From: Segatella albensis DSM 11370 = JCM 12258
GTDB taxonomy: Bacteria; Bacteroidota; Bacteroidia; Bacteroidales; Bacteroidaceae
Length of the DNA stretch: 64,000 nucleotides
Direction: 5' to 3'
Assembly: GCF_000426565.1 (NCBI RefSeq)
Contig: NZ_AUFP01000001.1
Span: 248,001-312,000, forward strand
The translations under genes were made by a program, and so were the position numbers. This document shows, one piece after another, positions 45,114-54,932 of this stretch. Below the pieces are notes generated by a model that was not told where the DNA came from, did no database searches, and worked only from the letters and a program-made list of their open reading frames with translations. Every line of letters begins with the position of its first letter. The stretch's first letter is position 1.

Positions 45114-45350
45114 ATGCTTAATTTGGGCGAAGTTTCGAGATTATATCGTATTTTCAAAAATACAGTACCAAATGGTGGTGAACAGTTGCTTGGTCATTTC
45201 AAGACAAGTGGCTCGTATATCGTTAAATTCCGCGCTTGTGTACCTGGTAAACAGTTTAAAGAGTATGTTTATATAACGAATCCAAGTATCGAGGTCGAGA
45301 ACAAGAATACCACGAAACTTTATGCTCTGAACGACTTTAAAGTACGGTAA
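45114..45350 (+). CDS. small protein of unknown function
   Basis: 78 residues, soluble-looking, mixed alpha/beta composition (MLNLGEVSRLYRIFKNTVPN ... KFRACVPGKQF ... TTKLYALNDFKVR). No signal peptide, membrane helix or known motif. An overlapping frame at 45094 is less plausible. The clear terminator 23 bases after its stop supports a real transcription unit. Family not recognised. Confidence 0.5.
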   Translation: MLNLGEVSRLYRIFKNTVPNGGEQLLGHFKTSGSYIVKFRACVPGKQFKEYVYITNPSIEVENKNTTKLYALNDFKVR

Positions 45351-45373
45351 TCTTTATTATTTATTTTTGATAA

Positions 45374-45420
45374 AATGCCCTCATACATCTTAGACAAAAA
45401 AATGTGTGAGGGCATTATGT
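45374..45420. terminator. hairpin terminator between two convergent genes
   Basis: AATGCCCTCATACAT (45374-45388) pairs with ATGTGTGAGGGCATT (45402-45416) with one G-T pair, around a 13-base A-rich loop. It probably serves both the small gene at 45114 and the phosphatase gene ending at 45444. Confidence 0.7.
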
Positions 45421-45443
45421 TTAGAACGCAGAAGCGTCATCTT

Positions 45444-46850
45444 TTATTTAGAATTTGAAGTTGCAAGGAATTTTGAATATTCATTTTTGGCAGCATCTAA
45501 TTCCTTGACAAATTCAGGAACAGCATGCAGACGGGCAAACATTACGGATGCCTGAATTCTTGCAGCGTCTACATCACTCTGCCAGTGATAACCGGCTATG
45601 ACACGACTCTGTCCATAATCAAAACCACGCTTCAGAATTTCTTCGCTGCGTGTAGGGTTGATCTCTGTCAACAACAAAGCATCCATCCAACCAGCTAAGG
45701 TATGATAAGAAGGGTAGGAGCTACTCTTGATATGACTTGCTTCCTCTGAAGGAATAATAGTACCCTCGCCAAAGCGCACATAAGGACGCTTACGGAAAGA
45801 CTGGTTCTTGAGAAATTTCCCCACTGCGTAGAGATCATTGCTTACTTTCTCCATGAGAGTCAATAGTTTTGGCAAAGTCTGTTTGTTTATCGTACTACCG
45901 AAAGCCTTAGAATAGTTGGTTGCAATATCTTTTGCCCACGCTGCAGCATCTGTAATTGCCTGTGAGCCTCTTTCGGTTCTCAACCCCTTGCCTTGCCAGT
46001 AGCCATAATAGTCTTTGAATATACGAATATTCATGGTATCTGGAGGAGCAGGCATAAACTTTCGGACGGAAGCATATTGATCAACAGGAAGAAATCCGTT
46101 GCTACTAGGGATATTGTTTATTTGTGTTTTCGATATCTTGATATATTCTTTCTTTGCAGACTCTAAGTCCTTACAGAATTGTGTGTCGGCATGTATGCGT
46201 GCATAGGCAGCGGCAGCTACCGTGAAGGCTGCATCTACATCGCTCTGCCAATGAAATCCGGCTATAACACGGTTGATACCATACTGATAACCACACGAAA
46301 TAATCGTATCTTGGCGGGTTGGATTGATTTCACTAAGTAGTAGTGCCAAACACCAGCCTCGGTTGGTATGGCCGGAAGGGTAGGAACCATCATGAAGCAG
46401 ATCCTCTTCATCCATAGGGTAGATGGTATGTTCGTTGAATTGTGCGTAAGGGCGACGACGGAAATAATATTTCTTGGCCTTGGTAACAGCCTGATAGGTA
46501 GAATTCAGGTATTTTTCGACCAAGTGATAGAGTTTGGGTGTACGCTCTTTGGTGATGGTCATTCCAAAGGCACTACTGAAATAAACCAATGTGCTGTCGA
46601 GGTCCCATACGGCTCCAAAGCGAGCTTGCTCTACACGTTTAGGGTTGTTTCTTTGAGTCTTTCCCCATAGATACTGGTTGAAGTCATCAACAAACGAAAG
46701 TGATGCCGTGTCAGGGGGAGCAGGAAGATAATTTACGGCATTTGGAAATTGATCGAGTGATAGATACAGATTTGTTGATTTCTTTTGTGCAAAAGCTATG
46801 GATGCTGATAGCAGAAACAAAATCAATAAATTCTCAAATTTATTATTCAT
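45444..46850 (-). CDS. secreted tandem PAP2/class A acid phosphatase-like protein
   Basis: 468 residues with a signal peptide (NLLILFLLSASIAFAQ). Two similar halves of about 220 residues each start with PAPPDT. First half: RRRPYAQF, GSYPSGHTNRG and VIAGFHWQSDVDAA, the three phosphatase motifs of the class A acid phosphatase/PAP2 clan. Second half: RKRPYVRF, SSYPSYHTLAG and VIAGYHWQSDVDAA, where the Gly of PSGH is Tyr. The N-terminal half is thus probably catalytic and the C-terminal half altered. It would dephosphorylate phosphoesters in the periplasm. Confidence 0.88.
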   Translation of the reverse strand: MNNKFENLLILFLLSASIAFAQKKSTNLYLSLDQFPNAVNYLPAPPDTASLSFVDDFNQYLWGKTQRNNPKRVEQARFGAVWDLDSTLVYFSSAFGMTITKERTPKLYHLVEKYLNSTYQAVTKAKKYYFRRRPYAQFNEHTIYPMDEEDLLHDGSYPSGHTNRGWCLALLLSEINPTRQDTIISCGYQYGINRVIAGFHWQSDVDAAFTVAAAAYARIHADTQFCKDLESAKKEYIKISKTQINNIPSSNGFLPVDQYASVRKFMPAPPDTMNIRIFKDYYGYWQGKGLRTERGSQAITDAAAWAKDIATNYSKAFGSTINKQTLPKLLTLMEKVSNDLYAVGKFLKNQSFRKRPYVRFGEGTIIPSEEASHIKSSSYPSYHTLAGWMDALLLTEINPTRSEEILKRGFDYGQSRVIAGYHWQSDVDAARIQASVMFARLHAVPEFVKELDAAKNEYSKFLATSNSK

Positions 46851-46902
46851 AGTTTATATTTTAATTAGTTCTTTATTCTGTCTGTCCGGAATTTCTGAGG
46901 TA

Positions 46903-47472
46903 TTAGTTCCATCCACTTACCTCACCGGAAAATTGCATGTTTTCAAGGTTTAGTATGACGTTTATCTCATAATTGTTTCCAGCAATGAAATTACGAGACT
47001 TAAAAGTCTTGGTGATAGTACTTTTGATTTCGCTGTATCCTTTCTGTAAATGATGGTCAAGTGTACGTATCTGATAAGTGGTTTCTATCTTGATAGTGGC
47101 ATCACCAGATAAGATAAACACAGCAATTCTGTTGCTGTCGGCAGAGAGACTTTCCTCATGATGTAATACCTGATCATCTTTTACTGCTGTGACTTTAATA
47201 TTTGATACCGATACCATTGTATTATGATTACTTTGTTCGATGATATTACCCATATTGTTTTTAACTCTGAAGTTTACTCGAAGTTTTGCATAATAAAATC
47301 TCTCACTATTACTGTTACTATTGTTATTTTCCGTAATAGTGAGGATTGGTAAACTATTCTTAATATTGTATTTATTAACATTTATTCCGTTCTCAAGGTC
47401 GGAATCCTTATTGCATCCTATTAGCATTGTTGCCATGATGCATAAGGTTAACAAAGTTAAATTTAATCGCAT
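46903..47472 (-). CDS. lipoprotein of the fimbria-like cluster (possible fimbrillin-type subunit)
   Basis: 189 residues with a lipoprotein signal (CIMATMLIGCNKDSD). Beta-rich, ending YEINVILNLENMQFSGEV, a pattern like the last strands of Bacteroidales FimA/Mfa-type subunits, though too short to be a full fimbrillin. It follows the DUF5119 gene at 45 bases and so completes a DUF3575-DUF5119-lipoprotein cluster. Family assignment is uncertain. Confidence 0.55.
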   Translation of the reverse strand: MRLNLTLLTLCIMATMLIGCNKDSDLENGINVNKYNIKNSLPILTITENNNSNSNSERFYYAKLRVNFRVKNNMGNIIEQSNHNTMVSVSNIKVTAVKDDQVLHHEESLSADSNRIAVFILSGDATIKIETTYQIRTLDHHLQKGYSEIKSTITKTFKSRNFIAGNNYEINVILNLENMQFSGEVSGWN

Positions 47473-47517
47473 GTTTTTATTTTTGGTAAGTTAATGTTTT
47501 CGCTTGAGCGGAGAATT

Positions 47518-48663
47518 TTATAGGCCGATATCTATGTCGCCTCCTTCTTCCCATTTATCTACTTCGGCATCGAATCCGCTACCACTTCCGTCATCATCAT
47601 CGACAGGAATTACATCTGGAAGTTTTGGTATTATAAAGCGAGGTCGAGGCTTTTCTTCACCGCTTGGGTCGTTCTCGTCAATATCTGTATTGATGATTAA
47701 CTCAAGGTTTTGCATTGCTGGTATTGCTATCGCACGGGTGGCATCTGCATATGAGAACATATCACCTACACAGAAAGAAAGAGTGAGGGTGGATTTGTCA
47801 CGCAAAGTATAGTTGAGGGTAAGACGGTTGAGAGAACTGTCTCGTTCTGTGACATCTTCAGTGCCGTGAGGAAGACCGAAAGTAGTAATGACGGTAGATA
47901 CCCATCCGTTAGTAGCGCCCACGGAATCTAATGTTATTTTCCAATCATCCAATAAGTGTATACCGCTTTCTGTCGTATTGTGTTGTACTCCTGGCATATA
48001 TCCGTCTGCCAGTCCTGAAAGACTACCAGCTAGTTTCTTCAGATTGGTGATGCCATTAGTACGAATACGAATCTCCAGTTTGATTGCCATGGGCTGAGGT
48101 ATTTCCTTGTAAACATATACAATGGAATCAGAACATTCATCGCAATCTTCTGTTTGGAAAGCCTTACAATAAGAGGATTCAACCATGTCTTTGGTTATTT
48201 CTATTGTATCGTAGGCAAAAGCGAAAGGTTCAGGGTCACACATGTATTCAACTCCTTGATCCCACTTTCCATTCACATATTGGGTGAGTGGGTTAAGTTT
48301 GACATAAAAGGAGTCTATATTTTGGGTGTTGTGGAAACTGAGTGTACTGAACTCATCTGGAGTAAGATTGAATATCAGTAGACGATAGTTGTCGACAGGG
48401 CGTTTGAGGTCTATCGTATTTACGCTGTTGGTGATCTCACTTTTTACACCTGTATTTTCTCCATACGTAAATACGGACATACCAGTAGGGAGAGAACCAA
48501 AATCGGTCATCCAGTCTACATCCACACTGAAATTTGCATTGATTTCACTAAACTTATAAACATTGCGTCGATTGATGAAACTTTCTTCATCGCATGAAGT
48601 TAGTGCCGTGATGCAAAAAATTATGGTAAAAACCAAAGAGCAGGAGAAAAATAGCTTTCTCAT
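47518..48663 (-). CDS. DUF5119 lipoprotein
   Basis: 381 residues, lipoprotein signal (IIFCITALTSCDEESFI). The pattern VDVDWMTDFGSLPTGMSVFTYGE early on and YRLLIFNLTPDEFSTLSFHNT fit DUF5119, a family found in Bacteroidetes fimbria-like gene clusters, probably a surface or anchoring subunit. Beta-rich; the C terminus is acidic with a glycine-rich end. Starts 3 bases after the DUF3575 stop. Confidence 0.82.
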   Translation of the reverse strand: MRKLFFSCSLVFTIIFCITALTSCDEESFINRRNVYKFSEINANFSVDVDWMTDFGSLPTGMSVFTYGENTGVKSEITNSVNTIDLKRPVDNYRLLIFNLTPDEFSTLSFHNTQNIDSFYVKLNPLTQYVNGKWDQGVEYMCDPEPFAFAYDTIEITKDMVESSYCKAFQTEDCDECSDSIVYVYKEIPQPMAIKLEIRIRTNGITNLKKLAGSLSGLADGYMPGVQHNTTESGIHLLDDWKITLDSVGATNGWVSTVITTFGLPHGTEDVTERDSSLNRLTLNYTLRDKSTLTLSFCVGDMFSYADATRAIAIPAMQNLELIINTDIDENDPSGEEKPRPRFIIPKLPDVIPVDDDDGSGSGFDAEVDKWEEGGDIDIGL

Positions 48664-48666
48664 GGT

Positions 48667-49842
48667 TTACCTCCTTTCTTTTTTATGAGTTGCAAGAATC
48701 CACACTAAACTGACTTTTGCTTTTGTTGGACCAAAATAACTGAAATTAGAATTCTTACGCCATACTAGCATTTTATTGTTGCAATGAGCTTCGTAACTAC
48801 GATATGGCCCACCGACATAACCTGCGGAAATAGAGAATTCAAGGTTGAAATTCCGTTTGAGACGGCAGGCATATCCATAAGTAAGTCCTGTCGTGAAATA
48901 TTCTCCTTGATGGCCCTTGGCATCCCATTCTAAATCGTAAAGACCACCACCGGCATATGCACCAAGGAAATGACCGGTAAGAGGTCGAGAGGATATGTTA
49001 TTCTGCTTGTGGTTACGGTTGAACCACCAACGTAATTCACCTCCTGCATAGAATACCTCGTATGATCTTTCGTTATTATGCCATCTGTACCATGGAAACC
49101 ATGTCTCTGCCATGATAGAGAACTGTTGCTTGCGACCTATCCATCTTTCCAATTCTATGTTTGGAGCCAAAGCAGCATCGTATAGTAAATTGGATTTTAT
49201 AGCAAATAGAGGGGTATATGTAATGTAGATACTATCTCCATGAGTAGAAACCTCTGTTGATTCTGCGATGTGTGGAGTAAGTTGTATAGGTCGTGATATC
49301 TTTGGAATGGTAGTTTTATCACTCCGAATGGTATCGTACTTCGGATGTACAATAGTATCGGAAGAATTCTTGAATAGAGTAGGCTGATATATAGAGAGTT
49401 GAACATCGTGCCCTTCATATTCTGAATCATCACGATAAGGAATCTTAATGCCAGTATGATTAACGACACGACAGAAATCGACGAGAACGATGTTATTCAC
49501 GCCATGATAAGTTTCTGTAAGATTATAGGTTTTGAAGTGACGCTCTTTGATCCCCTTGCGAGTAATAAGTGCAGTCTTTACGCGATTACATCTACGCATA
49601 TTTTCATAGATATCGCCATCACTATAGCCAACTACCTTGATAGCACCATCTTTAAGTTTATGCTTATCAATACAAGAAAGAATTTTTTTTAGTCCGTTTT
49701 TATTAGAACCGTACATCTCCCAAAACATATCCTGTCCCGGACGAAAACGGAAAGCAACTCGACAAGAGTCGGCAATTTGTGCCTGTGTGACTAGAGTAGT
49801 TGTATAGATGAAAACCAATATGAAGATTCTCTTAATGCTCAT
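48667..49842 (-). CDS. DUF3575 outer-membrane protein with N-terminal OmpA-like domain
   Basis: 391 residues with a signal peptide (RIFILVFIYTTTLVTQAQ). The N-terminal part resembles an OmpA/MotB-type peptidoglycan-binding fold (VAFRFRPGQDMFWEMYGSNKNG, KVVGYSDGDI). From about residue 215 the DUF3575 beta-barrel starts (LFAIKSNLLYDAALAPNIELE, WFPWYRWHNNERSYEVFY). First gene of the fimbria-like cluster. DUF3575 genes stand at the head of such clusters in Bacteroides and Prevotella. Confidence 0.85.
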   Translation of the reverse strand: MSIKRIFILVFIYTTTLVTQAQIADSCRVAFRFRPGQDMFWEMYGSNKNGLKKILSCIDKHKLKDGAIKVVGYSDGDIYENMRRCNRVKTALITRKGIKERHFKTYNLTETYHGVNNIVLVDFCRVVNHTGIKIPYRDDSEYEGHDVQLSIYQPTLFKNSSDTIVHPKYDTIRSDKTTIPKISRPIQLTPHIAESTEVSTHGDSIYITYTPLFAIKSNLLYDAALAPNIELERWIGRKQQFSIMAETWFPWYRWHNNERSYEVFYAGGELRWWFNRNHKQNNISSRPLTGHFLGAYAGGGLYDLEWDAKGHQGEYFTTGLTYGYACRLKRNFNLEFSISAGYVGGPYRSYEAHCNNKMLVWRKNSNFSYFGPTKAKVSLVWILATHKKERR

Positions 49843-49925
49843 GATAGTTACGCACTATTGTCCAAATGCAAATTTAAGAAATAAAATATTAATCTGCAAT
49901 GATTTTTTTAAAAATATTTTAATTA

Positions 49926-49957
49926 TTTGTATAAATGATTGATTTTGAGTAATTTTG
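49926..49957 (+). promoter_or_regulatory. promoter of mutS
   Basis: TTTG at 49926-49929, 20 bases, TAATTTTG at 49950-49957: full Bacteroidetes consensus. The start would be some 25 bases before ATG 49990. Confidence 0.65.
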
Positions 49958-49989
49958 CATACTTGTATCCTGCAAAAAGTAATTATAAA

Positions 49990-52656
49990 ATGGCGAAAGA
50001 TAAGAGTGGGTTAACCCCAATGATGAAACAATTCTTCAGTATGAAGGCTGAGCATCCTGATGCACTGATGCTTTTTCGTTGTGGAGATTTTTATGAGACA
50101 TATTGTGAGGATGCCATAGAAGCTAGTAGAATTCTTGGTATTACGTTGACAAGGCGTAACAATGGTGGTAATTCTGGTAGTGCTGAAATGGCTGGATTCC
50201 CACATCACGCGCTAGATACTTATCTGCCGAAACTGATACGTGCAGGTAAACGTGTTGCTATCTGTGACCAATTGGAAGACCCAAAGAAGAAGCGTGAGAT
50301 GATAAAAGGAAAGAAGGGTCTAAGCGAGATGGATAAGATGGTGAAGCGTGGTATCACAGAACTTGTGACACCAGGTGTGGCCATGGGAGATAATGTGCTC
50401 AATTACAAGGAAAACAATTTCCTTGCTGCTGTCCATTTTGGTAAAAGTGCATGTGGTGTAAGTTTCTTGGACATTTCTACAGGAGAGTTTCTCACGGGTG
50501 AAGGTACTTATGACTATGTAGAAAAACTTCTCGGTAACTTCATGCCGAAGGAGGTCCTTTATGATCGTGCAAAGAAAGCTGACTTTGACAGATACTTTGG
50601 TAATAAGCTCTGTACCTTTGAACTGGATGACTGGGTATTTACCGAACAAACTGCAAGGCAGAAACTGCTGAAACACTTCCAGACAAAGAGTTTGAAGGGA
50701 TTTGGCGTGGAGCATCTTAAGAATGGTATCATTGCGAGTGGTGCTATCATGCAGTATTTGGAACTCACCCAGCATACTCATATCAATCATATCACATCGC
50801 TTGCTCGTATAGAGGAGGAGAAATATGTAAGACTGGATAAGTTTACCATCCGCAGTTTGGAACTAATTGCTCCTATGCAGGAAGATGGTAGAAGTCTGTT
50901 GGATGTAATAGACAGAACGGTGACTCCAATGGGTGGTCGTATGCTCAGAAGATGGATGATTTTTCCATTGAAAGATGTAAATCCTATCCAGAGCAGACTT
51001 GAAATTGTAGAGTATTTCTTTAAAGAACCGGAGTTCAGACAGGTTATAGATGATGAATTTCATCGCATGGGCGATTTGGAACGTATCATCTCAAAAGTAG
51101 CTGTAGGCAGAGTTTCGCCTCGTGAGGTTGTACAGTTGAAAAATGCATTGGCGGCTATTCAACCCGTAAAGTCGGCTTGTCTATATGCGAAGAACGATGC
51201 CTTGAAACGATTGGGAGAACGGTTGAATCTGTGTGAGAGTATTCGTGATAGAATAAATAAGGAAATTCAACCAGACCCTCCTCAGCTTGTCAATAAGGGT
51301 GATGTGATAGCTCCTGGATATAGTAAGGAACTTGATGATTTAAGATCTATCCGTGATCATGGAAAACAGTATCTCATGGAAATTCAAAATCGTGAGATAG
51401 AGCAGACCGGAATCTCAAGTCTGAAGATAGGATTTAACAATGTTTTTGGCTATTATCTTGAGGTGAGAAATACCTATAAGGATAAAGTTCCTGAGGGATG
51501 GATCCGTAAACAGACTTTAGCGAATGCTGAGCGTTATATCACACAAGAACTAAAAGAATATGAAGAGAAAATCTTAGGTGCAGATGATAAAATTCTCTCT
51601 ATGGAGGCACAACTCTTTAATGAATTGGTAGCTGATATGCAGGAATTTATCCCACAGATTCAGATTAATGCCAATCTGGTGGCTCATCTCGATTGCCTGT
51701 TGAGTTTTGCCAAGATATCACAAGAAAATCAATATGTACGACCAGTCGTTGATAATAGTGATGTGATAGATATCAAGAAAGGAAGACATGCTGTGATAGA
51801 GACACAGTTGCCAATAGGGGAGAAGTATGTTGCCAATGATGTGTATCTGGATACGGAAAAACAACAGATAATGATGATTACCGGTCCTAATATGGCTGGT
51901 AAATCAGCTCTTTTGCGTCAGACTGCATTGATCGTGTTATTAGCACAGATAGGTTGTTTCGTTCCTGCTGAAAGTGCAAGAATTGGTTTGGTAGATAAGA
52001 TATTTACCCGTGTAGGAGCTTCGGATAATATTGCTTTAGGTGAATCTACATTTATGGTGGAGATGACGGAAGCTGCGAATATTCTAAATAATGTTACGCC
52101 GAAGAGTTTAGTATTATTTGATGAATTGGGTCGTGGTACCTCTACCTATGATGGTATTTCAATAGCTTGGGCTATTGTGGAATATTTACATGAACATGAG
52201 AAATCAAGGGCTCGCACACTTTTTGCCACTCACTATCATGAATTGAATGAGATGGAGAAACTCTTTGCTCGCATCAAGAATTATAATGTGAGTGTTAAGG
52301 AGATAGATGGTAAAGTGATATTCCTCCGTAAACTGGAGAAGGGTGGTAGTGAGCATAGTTTTGGTATTCACGTGGCTGAGATTGCCGGTATGCCTCGAAG
52401 TATTGTGAAACGTGCCAATGTAATTTTGAAGCAACTGGAGGCAGAAAATGAGGGTGTTGGTTCGGTCGGTAAACCATCGACGAAGGAGAAACTACAGAAG
52501 GTAGACAATGGTGTCCAGTTGAGTTTCTTTCAGTTGGATGATCCCGTGCTGGAACAGATCAGAGATGAAATCCTTGGTTTGGATATAAATAATTTGACCC
52601 CTGTAGAGGCATTGAACAAACTAAACGAGATTAAGAAAATCGTAAAAGGAAAATAA
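49990..52656 (+). CDS. mutS: DNA mismatch repair protein MutS
   Basis: 888 residues from ATG 49990 ([20 protein letters not shown]); an upstream frame would include the promoter. Mismatch-recognition GDFYETY with the Phe-x-Glu pair is in the N-terminal domain; Walker [14 protein letters not shown] and Walker B/signature [12 protein letters not shown] lie in the C-terminal ATPase; HYHELNEME follows. It binds mismatches and starts repair with MutL (not in the window). Codon composition is markedly G-rich relative to C. Confidence 0.98.
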   Translation: MAKDKSGLTPMMKQFFSMKAEHPDALMLFRCGDFYETYCEDAIEASRILGITLTRRNNGGNSGSAEMAGFPHHALDTYLPKLIRAGKRVAICDQLEDPKKKREMIKGKKGLSEMDKMVKRGITELVTPGVAMGDNVLNYKENNFLAAVHFGKSACGVSFLDISTGEFLTGEGTYDYVEKLLGNFMPKEVLYDRAKKADFDRYFGNKLCTFELDDWVFTEQTARQKLLKHFQTKSLKGFGVEHLKNGIIASGAIMQYLELTQHTHINHITSLARIEEEKYVRLDKFTIRSLELIAPMQEDGRSLLDVIDRTVTPMGGRMLRRWMIFPLKDVNPIQSRLEIVEYFFKEPEFRQVIDDEFHRMGDLERIISKVAVGRVSPREVVQLKNALAAIQPVKSACLYAKNDALKRLGERLNLCESIRDRINKEIQPDPPQLVNKGDVIAPGYSKELDDLRSIRDHGKQYLMEIQNREIEQTGISSLKIGFNNVFGYYLEVRNTYKDKVPEGWIRKQTLANAERYITQELKEYEEKILGADDKILSMEAQLFNELVADMQEFIPQIQINANLVAHLDCLLSFAKISQENQYVRPVVDNSDVIDIKKGRHAVIETQLPIGEKYVANDVYLDTEKQQIMMITGPNMAGKSALLRQTALIVLLAQIGCFVPAESARIGLVDKIFTRVGASDNIALGESTFMVEMTEAANILNNVTPKSLVLFDELGRGTSTYDGISIAWAIVEYLHEHEKSRARTLFATHYHELNEMEKLFARIKNYNVSVKEIDGKVIFLRKLEKGGSEHSFGIHVAEIAGMPRSIVKRANVILKQLEAENEGVGSVGKPSTKEKLQKVDNGVQLSFFQLDDPVLEQIRDEILGLDINNLTPVEALNKLNEIKKIVKGK

Positions 52657-52684
52657 CTTGGAAGGGTAGTGATAATCACATAGA

Positions 52685-52722
52685 AAAAGCGAACTTCTCG
52701 AAGAGGAGTTCGCTTTTGTGAT
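52685..52722. terminator. terminator between mutS and lgt
   Basis: A 15-bp stem with one G-T pair (52685-52699 with 52703-52717), three-base loop, T run after and A run before, so usable from both sides. Confidence 0.8.
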
Positions 52723-52743
52723 ATTATAAATAGAAAGTTATTT

Positions 52744-53613
52744 TTATTTTTTGAAATCCATTGTTGTCACGCGATGACGTGATGTAACTATCGCCCAAAT
52801 ACCAATTGCGATGAGCGGAATACTTAGTATCTGTCCCATATCGATAGGAAGTCCTGCTTCGAAGGCCTCTTGGATTTCCTTGGTATATTCTATAAAGAAT
52901 CGCGCAACGAAAATAAAGGTGAGACAGATGCCGAAATAGAGTCCTGATCCCACACTCTTTGGACCTTTATGGCGATAGATAAGTAAAATGGTGGTAAAAA
53001 TCAGAACGTAGATGATAGCTTCGTAAAGCTGTCCTGGATGTCGTGGCTCGTGGGCTATAGAAGGTTCTCCGTTCAGGAAGATGAATGCCCATGGAACATT
53101 GGTAACTTTACCGACAATTTCAGAATTCATCAAGTTACCAAGTCGGATAAAGGCAGCGGCGATTCCGGAACAAATACCCATATTGTCGAGAACTACCCAG
53201 CCTGGTACTTTTGTGTTGCGGCAATAGAGCCAAATAGCTATAAGTAGTCCAATGACACCACCATGCGAAGCTAAACCTGCATACCCTGTAATCTTGATTC
53301 CGCCTTCTGGTAGGAAATGAATGGGGACAATCATCTCTATCAGGTGCTTACCACTTGACAGAAAATAGTCTGGTTCGTAGAATAGGCAATGTCCTAATCG
53401 ACTACCGATGAGTGCACCAAAGAAGATATAGAACATCAATGGATCAAACTTCTCGTCTGGAATTTGCTGTTGTTTGTAGAGTTTCATCATGAGGAAGTAA
53501 CCCAAAGTAAGGCCTATAGCCCAGCAGACAGCATAATAACGCACTGAATATGACCCAATATGGAAAAATACTGGGTCAGGCTGCCATACGATGTAATTCA
53601 GTATATCTAACAT
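52744..53613 (-). CDS. lgt: prolipoprotein diacylglyceryl transferase
   Basis: 289 residues, seven hydrophobic segments. Lgt motifs: GSRLGHCLFYEPDYF, the catalytic-region YAGLASHGGVIG and RLGNLMNSEIVG. It attaches diacylglycerol to lipobox cysteines in the inner membrane, required for the lipoproteins seen in this window. Starts 34 bases after ychF and is probably co-transcribed with it. Confidence 0.97.
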   Translation of the reverse strand: MLDILNYIVWQPDPVFFHIGSYSVRYYAVCWAIGLTLGYFLMMKLYKQQQIPDEKFDPLMFYIFFGALIGSRLGHCLFYEPDYFLSSGKHLIEMIVPIHFLPEGGIKITGYAGLASHGGVIGLLIAIWLYCRNTKVPGWVVLDNMGICSGIAAAFIRLGNLMNSEIVGKVTNVPWAFIFLNGEPSIAHEPRHPGQLYEAIIYVLIFTTILLIYRHKGPKSVGSGLYFGICLTFIFVARFFIEYTKEIQEAFEAGLPIDMGQILSIPLIAIGIWAIVTSRHRVTTMDFKK

Positions 53614-53647
53614 ATTCTATTTATGTTTATCTCTCGCCAAGAAGTTA

Positions 53648-54751
53648 TTATACATTGAAGCGGAAGTGCATGATATCGCCATCCTGAACAACGTATTCCT
53701 TGCCCTCAATGCCTAATTTTCCGGCCTCGCGGACAGCGGCTTCGCTTCCATATTTGATATAATCTTCGTATTTGATAACTTCAGCACGGATGAATCCCTT
53801 TTCAAAGTCGGTATGGATGACACCTGCACACTGAGGAGCTTTCCACCCCTTGTGGTATGTCCATGCCTTAACTTCCATTTCACCAGCGGTGATGAAGGTT
53901 TCGAGGTTCAGAAGAGCATAGGCTTTTTTGATAAGGCGGTTGACACCACTTTCTTCAAGTCCAAGTTCGTCGAGAAACATCTTCTTGTCTTCGTATGTTT
54001 CAAGAGAAGCGATATCTTCCTCGGTCTTTGCTGCGATAATCATAGCTTCTGCACCTTCCTTTGCTGCAACCTCTTCGATTTTCTTAGAGTATTCATTTCC
54101 AGTCTTAGCACTAGATTCATCAACGTTGCAAACGTATAATACAGGTTTGGTGGTAAGAAGGAACAAATCGTGTGCAGCCTGAATTTCCTCTTTGCTTTCG
54201 AAAGATACTTCACGAGCATTCTTGCCTTGCTCTAGAACTTCTTTATAAGCTTCGAGAACATTAACTAAAGTCTTTGCATCCTTATTGCCAGACGCTGCTA
54301 TCTTTTGCTGCTTAGCAAGTTGAGACTCTATAGTTTCAAGGTCTTTCAACTGAAGCTCGGTATCGATGATTTCTTTGTCGGCAATAGGGTCGACAGCCAT
54401 GCCACCTTCTCTCACGATATTGTCATCATCGAAACAACGGATGACGTGGATGATAGCATCACACTCACGGATGTTTCCGAGGAATTTATTTCCAAGACCT
54501 TCGCCTTTGGAAGCACCTTTTACAAGACCAGCAATATCGACGATTTCGCAAGTTGCAGGGACAATTCGTCCTGGATGAACGATTTCTGCCAATTTATTGA
54601 GACGTTCATCAGGAACGGTGATAACACCAAGATTAGGTTCTATCGTACAGAAAGGGAAGTTTGCCGACTGTGCCTTTGCACTTGACAAACAATTGAATAG
54701 TGTAGACTTTCCCACGTTTGGGAGACCTACAATACCACATTTTAATGCCAT
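53648..54751 (-). CDS. ychF: ribosome-binding ATPase YchF
   Basis: 367 residues, Obg-family P-loop protein. G1 loop GLPNVGKSTLFNCL at the N terminus; DIAGLVKGASKGEGLGN as G3; the NKxD motif is replaced by CNVDE as is normal in YchF, which prefers ATP; a coiled-coil insert and the C-terminal TGS-like domain (AWTYHKGWKAPQCAGVIH) complete it. It binds ribosomes and responds to oxidative stress. Confidence 0.97.
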   Translation of the reverse strand: MALKCGIVGLPNVGKSTLFNCLSSAKAQSANFPFCTIEPNLGVITVPDERLNKLAEIVHPGRIVPATCEIVDIAGLVKGASKGEGLGNKFLGNIRECDAIIHVIRCFDDDNIVREGGMAVDPIADKEIIDTELQLKDLETIESQLAKQQKIAASGNKDAKTLVNVLEAYKEVLEQGKNAREVSFESKEEIQAAHDLFLLTTKPVLYVCNVDESSAKTGNEYSKKIEEVAAKEGAEAMIIAAKTEEDIASLETYEDKKMFLDELGLEESGVNRLIKKAYALLNLETFITAGEMEVKAWTYHKGWKAPQCAGVIHTDFEKGFIRAEVIKYEDYIKYGSEAAVREAGKLGIEGKEYVVQDGDIMHFRFNV

Positions 54752-54813
54752 ATCTTATTTAAACGTTTAAATGAGCTAGCTTCACGGCCAGCAAATATTT
54801 TGAATTCTGACTG

Positions 54814-54862
54814 CAAAATTACATAAAATAAATTAGAATCTCAAATATAATCTCTATATTTG
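54814..54862. promoter_or_regulatory. divergent promoters for ychF and the CDF transporter gene
   Basis: Minus-strand TAATTTTG at 54821-54814 and plus-strand TATATTTG at 54855-54862, both exact TAnnTTTG boxes, face away from each other, 33 bases apart, so they share upstream DNA. Confidence 0.55.
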
Positions 54863-54932
54863 CATTGTATAATCGTTTTTGCGATGATAGAGACAGTAGA
54901 AATTTGTCTCGCAACTACTAAAAATTTTTAGG

